DNA from: Eremophila alpestris peregrina
Lineage: Eukaryota > Chordata > Aves > Passeriformes > Alaudidae
DNA length: 64,000 nt
Direction: 5' to 3'
Assembly (NCBI GenBank): GCA_009792885.1
Contig: WMCF01000007.1
Coordinates: forward strand, 4,380,500-4,444,499
The position numbers and the translations under genes are program-made. Of the stretch, positions 42,801 to 54,800 are shown in pieces. Below the pieces are notes generated by a model. That model was not told the origin of the DNA. It saw only the letters and a list, made by a program, of their open reading frames with translations, and searched no databases. Numbering within the stretch: the stretch's first letter is position 1; every line of letters starts with the position of its first letter.

Positions 42801-45800
42801 TAGGTTTGAGAAATCATGCAAGTCTTTCCACCAAAAATTTAAATATATCTATGATCAGTTACACAGTACCAGAAGTTGTTAATCAGCCCTGCCTTTTTTA
42901 GAAATAATTTGTACTTTCAGGTGGAAAGGAAGGCATATTTGCCAAACAATGTTTAATTTTTGTGCTTGTATAACTTGGTTGAGTAGCATTAATATTACTT
43001 CTTTATAATCTTGGGGTTTTTTCCTTGCTAGAAGTGTTCCCAAGAGAAAAGCTTGATTTAAACTATGCAGGTTCTGCCATACTCAGAGCTACTGTTTTTT
43101 ACTTCTTGTTCTGTTAAAGATTTTCAAGATTGCATAGCAATTTTTTGAATGCTTTTGTTTTTAAAAAGAGGTTATAGAAAAGACAAGAAAAAACTCGGTT
43201 GTAATGTTGGTATTAAAATAATCCAGGTTGAGGCTTAATGTTCACTGCAGTGATCAGGATATAAGAAATGTATTTGCTGTTATTTTTTGACCAGACAACT
43301 TCTCCAGGATTCTTCATACTAGTTTATATAGTATTGCCTGTAATCTTCAGTAATCAGCCTCAGGCCTTTCTGAATCATTGCTGCTGTTGTCAAACTGTGC
43401 CAGCAGCAACTGTCCCTAAAACAAGCACTGCTGCTGTGTAGGCTCTGAAATTCTTATTTGGAGTGCATGCTGTAATTAAATCAGCATGTTTGGGAGAATG
43501 GATTTATGTTCTGTGTATGCATATCTTAATAATTGCTGAAAGCTAACTATAATTTTCCAAAATTTGAGTATTTGCCTGGTTTTCCTAGACCAAATGAAAC
43601 TGAGGACATTGTATATAGTGAAGATGATGCAACAACTCTAGAGGCTGCTCAGGTACAAATAGGACTCAGGTGAGTGACCAGCAAAGGGAATATTTCTGTT
43701 GATCCATAAATGTGAATACTAAACTTCCCTTTTGTTGTCCTTTCTTTAACAGATATGACCACAGCAATTCAAGTTTTGTGATAATCACAGTACGGCTTAG
43801 AAACCTTCCAGCGTTTTCTGTCCCCCTTGGCTCTAAGGTGTAAGTCAAACAATCACTGAGAAGTAGTGTTGAAATATAAGAGTATAATAATAAAGTTCAA
43901 AAATTCTCTAAAGGAATCAGTTGATTTATGGCTTAAGAGCACTGAAATATGTACAAAACTTTTCAAACTGTTGTAGTATTTAGCTTTTGCATATTCCAGC
44001 ACTGCTGTAAGAATAAGATGTTATTAGGAAATCTGCACATTCCACTAAACTGGAATAAAAAGGATTTTTAAATGGTGCTTTATCTACTGCTTCTAAACAT
44101 TCTAGCTTTCTGAGTGCAAAACAGCTATGCTGTAGTTACTAAAACCATTCTTTTGATACTTTGAGATCCTTTCAGCTCAGAATGTTGTCTTTTTATATTT
44201 ATGTGTATTTCTGTTGATTTAACTAATATAAAGTTAAGGTTTTAATAAAATTATGAAATTATGCATGAAGTCATAAAATACAGTAGTAGCACTATAAATT
44301 TGGAGAGAAAAAGTAGTTTCCAGAATTGCTTACATTGGCCCACTCTTTCTTCTTGCCATAGCCAGCTTCATTGTGTTCTATTCTCCAGTAAATACCATTT
44401 ATATTTCAAGCCAGTACCAGAACCAGACTAATAGATAGGCACAGAAAGATGTGAAACTATTACTATGCTCATCTGTGTGTATGAGAAACTGTGCAACAGG
44501 TAAATGGCACAAATTGCATTAAAAATGTCTTTACTATGTCAAACTGCTGCTAAGGTGAGACCTACAAGTTAGCTAGTACTTTTATCCACATTATATCCAT
44601 TCCTACTGGTTGTATAAAAGGAATGCAGCCTTGTAACAATTTCAGGTTACTCTACGTACTTAAATTTAGGTTTGCAAGATGCATTCTTCAAAGCTGCACT
44701 TAATACATTATGAACTGATCTATGCATCTATGGCCCTAGCTATTTTCTTGCTTTCCTTAGTTTTTTGCTTTCTTTGGAAATTTTGTTTGCAACATTTAGA
44801 TCTTTTCCTCCCACCTGTGACATGATCTTCATTGTTTACAGTCCTAAACTTGGATAGAGTCAGAAACTGCTACCTTTCTTGTTACTACTACCTTACTGGC
44901 ACAAAAATTCCTTTTTGGGAAATGTTTCTGCAAGGGCCAAGAGGAGATTCTCACTTATCTATGTCACATCTTTTCCATTCCACTGATAAGTTACTTCCAT
45001 TTTGTTGCCATGCAGTCCTTAAGTTGATGGGGTGAACTTCTCTCATGCATCATGGGCAAGGGCCAGTTTTAACAGAGGTAAAGGTTTTGTTTTGTTTCTG
45101 GCAGGTACATTAGAGCAGCCGTCCTTCCATCCTCCCCTGACATCAGCTGTCTGTTCCGCACTAAAGTTCACCCTGCCATGGAAACCATTGTATTCAACGA
45201 GATATTCAGAGTAGCCATTTCTCACGTAACCCTGCTGCAGAAGACACTGAGAGTAGATGTTTGTGCTGTCAGTAGGAGTCGTCAGGAAGAATGCTTGGTA
45301 TGCAGTTTTATTTCTGGTGCTTCTTTGGTGTGCATTTGTTTATAGTGTCCCCTCTTACTCTGATGGTCAAGGCTGCTAAAATTCCACAGCACTTGGAGAC
45401 AAAGTCTGAAGCATAACTTAGTTGTTGCTATAGTACCTAGAATACTGCCTTTCTCTGAAACTCCTGGTACAGAATCTAATCCTGGATGGGAGGTGTTTTG
45501 ATAATTCTAACACTACTTTAACCCTTTAATTACAGATTGATAGTCTATCTTTGCCACTGTATACATAAAACCCCTATAAACTTCAATGCAACATTACTTT
45601 AATGCTAGGTTTTAAAGTAAAAACTGAAGAAGAGGAACAGTAAAAAAAAGAGCAAACCCTCGTTATCACAACTTGTCACAAAGAACAAAATAAATTACAT
45701 TTTGAATGTTATTTTAGATTATATGATGGACATCTTTTTGGTTTTTATGATCTGTTGAAATAAAAAAGCATGACATTTATAGATCAGCCCATTGGAAGCT

Positions 45801-48800
45801 GTCACTTTGAATTTTGCTGTTAATTGTAGTCATCATCAAATCAGTGATGCTTCATTTACTGTCAAATTGCTTTTGCATGATCTGGTACAACTCAAGTCTA
45901 GTTTTTCACCACGAGAAGGATTTTAGTAGCACAGTGAGGTTTTTTCAGTTACAACACACTGAAGAGATGCTGGAATCTGCTGGGGTTCATTGGCTCCAAC
46001 TACTGTAAAACAGCCTCACTTTCAGAATGGAGAAGTTAACTCCAATTCTGGGGAAAGTGTTGGCCTTTTTTCAGTATTTAAGTGTTTTCCCCTGAGGAAA
46101 GGGAAGGGCAACAGAACGAAGATGCAACCTCAGGCAGGACACAAAGGTGAAGAAAGGACTCAACAGTAACAGAAATCCCCAACAAAGACAAGGGTTATTT
46201 GCAAGATCAAATGAAAGAGTTGGGAGTACATCCCCAGCAGAGAGCCCTGGACAACACGACCAGAGTCTTGGCAAGGGCCATGTGTGCTGTGGAGATAATA
46301 TGCTTTGCCAAAGAACAGAGGATTTTAATCTCCAAGGCACAGCCCAAACATGAATACTTCAGAAGTTTTCCCAGAGTACCAACTCAGTGGATGTCAGTGC
46401 TTGTCCAAGTGAAAGGGTTTCTTAATCTCTTTTACTGGCTTTTCATCTGCTTCTTCCCTGGTTAGAGCAAGCAAGGTCATCCATTATTTGCCATATGCAT
46501 GATTTTTGTGGCGGGACAGCTGAAAAATCATGTGGTGCTGCCCCAGCAGCTGGTGCTGCACAGGTTTTCATTACTGAATGCACTAGAGCAGGTGTGTGCA
46601 ATACCATGGTATGGGGTTGGGTGTGCATGTGGGGAGACATTTCTGCAGACTGAAAGAAGAGATGGCAGAATGGACAATATGAAGGACATTTCCACGTACT
46701 TCTATTTATCTATTTTAACTGGAAGTGGAGGGAAATAGAAAACAGTACCATTAAAAAAGAAATTAAGTTAATGTCAAATTTGTGCTGTCTGTTTTGCATG
46801 ATGAGTACAGTAGAATGTTGTGTAGGAAACAGAACAAATTTAAATTATTTTTTCCCTTTTCCTATTTTGTACAGGCTGGGACTCAGATCAGCCTGGCAGA
46901 TTTACCACTTTCTGATGAGACCTGCACTCTGTGGTACAACCTGTTGCCTTGCAAGCAGAATCCTGGCAAAAAACCCAAGGAACAAAATGAGGAATACATG
47001 TTTCTGTTAAGCAAGCAATCACAGTCACTGGACTCCCTGGACTTGGTGAGGGGCATGTTGGCTGTTACTGTGATAGCAAGAAAAAAGGCAGAGCCTCCAG
47101 TTGTGCCCTAGTCATTTGAATGTGTAAACTGCCCTGCCCTGAAGGTCCAAGGCCCTGTTTTGCAGGCACTTTTGTCTAGGGTGACTTTGTGTGAGGAGGG
47201 CCTATATGGGGTCTCACACCAGAGTGGGGAAATGGCAGTTGCTTTTTATTGGATACAAGATTGCATTTCCAATTTGAAACCTTTCAGCTGTGTTTCTTTT
47301 TAGAAAGAATGTTATTGAAGAGCTTCCTTACATGTGTCATTTCTTTTCATAAGCACACATTAAAAATTGCTATTTATTAACAATTGAATCTGGATACTCG
47401 AAACCATTGCGTTGAAAATGCTGTTTATGCAAAACATACTTACTCTTCTGGTTAAATAAGCTTTTCTGCTTAATCCCTTCTTAAGAGAACTGCATAGAAA
47501 ATATAACTTTGAAGAGCACCCTTTTTTTACCTAAGAACATTACAAGTATGAGAGGGAAGATGAGAAAATACATTGAAGGATGGCAGAAGCATATTTGATG
47601 ATTGCATTGTCATTTTAAAACTAATTTTCTTTTCATTGAGATATACTCTGTATAAAAGTAATCATTCAATGTGCTATCCACTGACAATTCAATCCCCTTA
47701 TCCTTATGATCTGGGGGTCATTGTTTCTGCTGACATCAGGGAGCAGTAGGGTAATGCAGCTCTTCCAAGAGCTGTCATTTTCCTACCTGTTATGTATCAT
47801 TCTACTCTGGTTTCATTATTTCCCTTGTGAGCAGGATGCTGTGTCAGCACTGCTGGAGAGGACATCTGCTGAGCTGGAAGCAGTAGAACAAGAGCTGGCT
47901 GAAGATGAGGAGAAGGAACAAGAGCAAAAGACCTCTGAGGAAGACTGGTAAAGACACTTTTCCTCCCTCACTGTTCATGCCTGAATGACTGAGTTCATTC
48001 TTCCTTTTCTTAGACAAATGAAAGGGCTGTAATTTAGGAGATCATAGACTCATAGAATGGTATGGGTTGGAAGGGATCTTTAAAGATCATCCACTCTAAT
48101 ACTGCTGCCATGGGCAGGGACACCTTCCACTCGACTAGGTTGTTAAACACTCCATCCAACCTGGCCTTGAACATTTCCAAGGACAGGACTACTATAGCTT
48201 TTCTGGACAACCTGTTCCAATGCCTCACCACTACTGGAATTGGAGTAAAGTCTTGTTCTTGTGTGGTCAATTCATTCATGTTCTTTTAGGTTTACAGTGT
48301 CTTGGCTGCTCTATGAATTCCTACTGCCAATGCTCCTCCACTCCATGTACATCTTCCTGTGAAACCACTTGGGCTGTGGAGACATTGGAAGTATAGCAAA
48401 ATATCAAATATTATAGTTGCATTAACTGGAACAGGCAAGCAGTAGGATTTGAAAAGAGAGCTGCTGTCTGACAAAGTCCGTGTGGCTGTGCTTCCATTGA
48501 TGGTTTGTTTTCGAAGAAATTGTGAGCTTTCCCAAGAAGCAGATTTCTTGCTAAATTGCTATTTGAGTTCTGTTATTGTGCAATTTCTTAGCTGCAGTAT
48601 AGAAGAAAATCCATGCTTTAGTGGGAGGGGGAGTGGCTTTTTGTTTTATGAACTTATAATGAAATTCCTTCAACATTATGAACATTACAGCTATTGAATC
48701 TAGTGCAGTGCTGTCATAACAACCTTGAAGGTGACCTGTAGTAGTGCTTGCTGTGTTTTGCTGGAGGCTTCAATGAAATGGGCCTTCACATCAACTTAGT

Positions 48801-51800
48801 GGAAACATTTAGATGATAGTTGTTTTCCCTGACAGGAAAATGCATGCCTTACACATGAGTGCAGGTCTGGACTATCTGGTATCTTTCTCTGGTCAGCTTT
48901 TTCAGTTTCAGAATAAGCCTGGGCTACTTCTGTTCATGCAGGCTAGAGATGCTTGCAGAGGCCTCTGATGAAATTGTGGATGAAGAAGAAGATGGCCTTA
49001 AGCTGGAAGTAGAAGGTGACTGTAATGATGACATGGGGTTACTCATGGATGCACCAGAAATGAATGAAGACAAGAACAGAGAGAACAGTGATGAGGCCCA
49101 GGAAAGCCAGCAAGCTGCTGTAATTCTAACACTGGTGAATATCTTAAAATCCTCATTCCTGCAGTATCTTACTGTGTCTAAAACTCTATTTCTGAGCAAT
49201 TAATACAGAAGTCAGCTGCACCTATGCATTTACAATTTGATGTGGCCTTTGCTGTAGCACTTGTCAGTATGTACATGTAACAAAATTGGTGTGGTCACTT
49301 CTGAACTATGAAGAGGATATAGGACAGACATGCTAGACAAGACTTCTAAGTCCAGGACAATTAACCAAGACTCTCTATCTTCACTTTCTTTGTTGCATAT
49401 AGAGAACATTCAAAATACAAGAGTATTTCAGTAGCTCGAGCTTGTGCATATTTAAAATATTTCTGCACATCTGTTTCATTGTTTCCTTTGCTTTTTTTCT
49501 GATTTCTCTGCTAAACAGATGAAAAACACGTGACAAGGGTCAAGATCTTTAAACCAATGCAGGGATTTCCTTATTTTTTCCCCTTATTTTTGGGTGTGAA
49601 ATACAAGAACTGTCTTAGCAGAAAAAAGGACAAAAGATTAACAAACAGAAAATTCCAAAATGTGTGTTAAAACTGTGTATACTTTTGAACTATTGAGGGT
49701 TTCTATTGCACCCACACACTGTATAAAGCAAATTCTAATTCCATGTTCTTGGTAACTGTTGTTTTTTAAATTGTATTCCACTTTCTTGAAAGCACTTTTA
49801 GTAAATGTTTAATAAACATATTCTGATGCAGTAGACTCTCAGAAATAAATTTTTTAGAATCTTTCTGTATCTTAATAAAAACACTCTTGCATGTTTTAAA
49901 TCCATAAGTTCTATAAAATAGCAGAGGTAAAAAGATGAAGAGTGACATCTCTTTCCTTCAACTTTGTGACAATACAAAAGTTCAACATCTCAGCGGACTT
50001 GCTGGAAACTGTAATTAACTTCCAATTAATATGGCAAGACGCCAAATGAGCTAAGGCTGTGGTATTAAAAGGACTGACAGTCTGCTGGGTAGCAAGTGAA
50101 TATAGATCAAAGCCCTAACTCGGCAAGGGGTGGCAGCAAGGGTAACATGTGAAGGTTAGACACACACACAAGTGCTTTGCTAAGCCTGGGCTGGGTGAAC
50201 CCAGACAATGAGTGAAAGGCAGCAGACTCCATTGCAGAGCCAGCCACAGCATAGATCTCTGTATGCCACATCCTCTCAGGGTTGCTGGCTGTTTAGGCCA
50301 CTGTATTTATCACCTGCACTGTGAAAACCATGAATCTCATTAAATCACCCAAGCTGAAGAAAAAGCCCCAGTGCACATCAGTAACATTGGATGTTCCAGC
50401 TGCTGCAGAGCTTCATCTAGCCTTGCAGCCAGGATGATTGCAGCATGGAAATAAGCACAGGCTGTGCCACCCATGGGTATGGGTGCACTTGAGGCTCCCT
50501 CTGGCACATGTGGGACAACTCTAGTAGGCAGCAGGCTGTGCTGAGGGACAGCAGCCAGCAGTGTCTTTTCCCTAGGTTCATGAGGCTGGTGAAGCTCTGG
50601 AGACTGCCATAAAGCAGCCCTGCTGCTGAGGCTTGGGAATGTATGGTGGTATGTCTGGAAGGACCTGGGCAGTGTAACTTTCCAGCTGCCCCCTTTCAGT
50701 GTGCATAAGCACTATCTCTGGCATGCAGAGCCTTGCTCTTCTGCAAATACAAAACAAAGTAAATACAAATGTGCAGTAATCATGTCTACAAATGGCAAAG
50801 CAAAACATTTCTTGCACTTTGTTCAGTGCAGGAAATCAAACCATCCAACTATCTGCTGAGCAACAACAGCCTTTCTGCAAAAGCTTTGGCTTTACTGGCT
50901 ACAAAGAGTACCTTCAAAGCCTTTCCACACACTCTAAAGCCTCTTGCGAATTTTGCATTTTACTTAAAATAGCTTCTCTGTAGATGCACGGTGCTTTCTG
51001 CTGCTGGTCTTTTTCCATCCACTGCAAGGTATTGAGAATGCCTGTAAAATCTGAAGGCACAAGAACTATGTGGGGCATGTATCTGGTTATAGTAAGTCTT
51101 ACAGATGAAATTCCTTTTCCTAGGTTGATAAAGAGACTAACACTGAGGAGTCGGTTAAGGAGAGCGCAGCAGTGCGGCCCAAGGACAGAGGCAGCTGGAG
51201 CTGCAGGCAGCGTCCCTTTGTCAGGAACAGCATGATAGTGCGCTCCCAAACCTTCTCTCCAGGCGAGCGGAACCAATACATCTGCAGGGTAAGAGCAGAA
51301 ACACTGGCAACGAAGAGCTATTAACCAAAGAGTCATTTAACTTCTTGGGAATGAAGCATTAATGACACTGAGTCATGTACCAATTTTCCCTGTGAGAGGC
51401 AGAGCCTGTGCTTCCTCTAGAGTCTTTCCCTATCTGAGCTGATGCATAGTAGAATTGACTTTCAGCAGAGTTGCATACTCTTGCAAAACACCTCTACTAG
51501 GGCAAAAATACCTCCTATTGGAGAGAAATAACACAGATGCCTTTGCTGGCTGTCTGCAAAAAGTGTTTCCCTGCATGTCAGCAACTCCAGCGCTCTCACA
51601 GCAAAACAATTTGTTACAACATGAAATAGAATTCACTGTAAAATGCCATTGCATTACCATATTTTAATAATGCAACTATTTAAGGGTAACAGTGTGGAAA
51701 GAGCTCAGTCATCAATTTTATATCTCGCTTTGTATCTCAACTGGTTTTAAACCTAGGCAGCCCAAATCCTGCTGTAATTGCATCTTTGAAAGATGTGCAA

Positions 51801-54800
51801 GTGCTGCCTCGGGGCTGGGTTTTAAACATGGCTTTGGCAGCTAAGTTCTCCAGTCTCTCTAGATCTATGGTAGCATGGAGAAACAGATTTAAATTGTGAG
51901 TCTTGCTGCTGCTAAACTAACGATGAAAATCACGTGTTTAAAGATTTAAGCGTGGACTACCAGCTCTATAGATTTTAATCACAGATACCCTAGAAAAGGC
52001 AGTTTATTTTGATCTTTAGTTTCTACAGGTTACTCATACAAGTACCTCCTTTTTTAAAATAAGTAATACTTATGTTTTAATTCCCCAGTTCAGTTAGAAG
52101 CATTTGCCTTAATCATTTGGGAACAATAAAGTTCATCACTTCTCTGTGATTCTCATGGGCCTAAAAAAAAATAAACCTTCAGTCAACATCTATGTACCTA
52201 AATAACTATTCCATATACCCTCCAGAACGAAATATAGCTGATTGTTTTCTAACAGTCTTTGCATGATTTAGGCTAGATTATTGGGTGAATTCAGAAGCTA
52301 GCCTTCATCTTAATTCCTGTGGTGGAATTTAATTCCTAAATGGAAGTTAGTAGTATTGGAGAAAAAATATCACCTTAGCCTGCTGCCTGTGTAGGTCTTC
52401 AACAGGAAGTAAAACTAGTTGCTTTAGTAGTTTAGTTAGTGTAAACTTCTGAGGTTTTTGCATCTGGAAAAGTATTGGGCTTTTGTAGCTTTGAACATTT
52501 CTGCCAAGAGCCAGAATCAAAAAAGCCCGTACCTTGAATAAACCATTCTGTTTCTCATTGTGTATGGTATTGCCTGGAAGCATACCCTGAGAAAAGAACG
52601 TGTTTGCAGATATATCTTTTGCAGAAACTCTTGTTGCCCACTGGGGGCTCCAGAGTGGGCACTGTAGCTGCATCCAAGTTCACAAAGAGGGCTGAAGAGC
52701 TGAGGTCCCCCCGGTCCCAGTCCCCAGCTTGCACCACAGGCATATCCAGCCTTCCTTGCATTATGGTGCTGTACGAGAGGAAAGCATGTGTTGGATGCAC
52801 TCTGGTGAAGTGCCAGCTGCTCTCTAATCAAAAGAGATGGCCTGGCTTTAAGAGAGCACCTGTGATGTTACAGAAATGATATCTTTGAGACCTAAAGACA
52901 GAACCAAAGTCCGTTGGTGCTTTGGAAAGTGTCCCTTGAAAAGTGTCTAGAGAACATTAGTGATGATGGCTGCCTCTCTGGATCAGGGAGTGAGCTCCCA
53001 GTAGTGGCTCATGGTGAAAAGACAGATTTGTCTCTCAAGAGGTGTACTTTGCATTGCAAGTGGTTGTACTTCTGACCCAGCCCTGTGTAAGCACACTTTA
53101 GGGCCCTGGCTTTGCTTACTGAAATGGTAGCAGAATGATTAGTTTTTTTGTCCTTTCCTGAAGAGGTGAAATACATATTCTGCAGAGAGAGGCTTCTGAC
53201 CACCTGTTGATGCTGATACACCTAACAATCATTCTGCACTGATGTGTATGAAATAATGCTAAAGTTACAAAGAAGCTACTGCTGATCTGTGGCACATAAT
53301 TTTAAGAAGTAGGAAGTGCTTCTGAAGGAAGCTGTAGGCACACTTCTGCTTGTTATAATTAATAACAATACAAAAACACTGCTTGTTGGGCAGGTGCATG
53401 TCTACAGAAATTTACCTTCCCTGCAGTAAATTTGTTAAAAGCCTGTCCCAGGTAAGTGAAATCCATAGTTTGTATCTGCAGCCAGACAATGATTTGTCAG
53501 TACTTAATAAGCATAGTTACCTTCCTTGCATTCCTAAAGAGTCTCACTATTCATTCAGTAAGATCTTGGTGTAGGATTATAATTTTAGAGTATTATTCCA
53601 GTTGCAAACTTGTTAACTTTATGTGACATACAAGTATAGAAATGCTGAGGTTCCCTGACTGGTTCTACCAGGGCAGGTGTATTTGCATCTGAAGGTGCTT
53701 TATGTCTGTTTGTTATGCACATTTTGGCAGCTGAATCGCAGTGACAGTGACAGCTCCACCCTGGCCAAGAAGTCTCTGTTTGTGAGAAATGCCACCGAGC
53801 GACGGAGCCTGAGAGTGAAACGGGTGAGTGCTGTGTTACCTGGACATGGTTTAAAATCAAGTATGGGGACACTGGGAATACCAAATGACATAAAGGATAC
53901 ACTTTATTTCAAGTATTTCAGCAAAAGCAACACAAGTACCACAGTTCTGTCCTGTAGTTTCATGTTGAAATATCAACACAGTGGTCTCAGTCTAATGTCA
54001 TCTCCCCTCCAACAAAGCTTGTGTTGTTTTAGTTGTGGCTGAAGCCAGCAGCAAGACACTGATGCTCAGCATCATGGCATTTCTTGTTGAACGTGAGCTT
54101 ATTGTTAAACTTGAATTACTATCAAAGGGATCTGGGTTGAAGAACGTGAGTATTATGAAGCAACACAAGGTGGCCTATGCTGCACAAAAGCCAGCACCAG
54201 CAGTATACGTCTTGAACAAATTTTGGTAAAGATTTCAAGGATTTAGATGTCCTTTTAAAGGGAATTTACTCTCCACCAAAAATATTAAAGTAGCAAAGGG
54301 ATTGAAGATTATCTTGCATGAAATTCACTCTTAAATGAATTTAGAGAGTTATATTTTAATCTTAATTGTAACTAGAAGAGTAGTCCTTTGGAAGCTTTGT
54401 TACCAAGTAGCAGGATATATTTTGTGTAAGAAAGAAAAGTCTGGGATACTGAATTGTCTGAGATGGCTTCTCCTGTCTGACTTACTCTTGCAAAAAGTCA
54501 CTGTGAAAGGACAGTGAATAATGTGAAGTATGCTGAAAAAGTGCATGTTTACAGAGTTTGTAACATTATCTGTTTGGTTAGACCTTGAAAAAGCAAATAT
54601 TTACAAAAATAAATAATACAGTTGAAATCTGTGGGGAGTTCTGTGTAGTGTTTTGTCTCTCAGCAGTGTCATCCCAGGGATCAGAATGGGCTCTTTGTTT
54701 TTAACCTGTAAATACATCATTGTGTGCTTGCTTGGCACATTTATTTTTAGCTAGTTATTAAAAAAAAAATTCCAGGATAGGTGAATTTTTTGACTTTAGA

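Noticed and set aside
46071..46465. Overlapping open frames on both strands in intron 15
   Set aside because: No recognisable protein, no good splice borders in phase with exons 15 and 16. Possibly an old unclassified repeat.
50914..51336. 140-codon minus-strand open frame over exon 19 and intron 18
   Set aside because: It overlaps the conserved + strand exon 19 and has no homology-like features; shadow frame.
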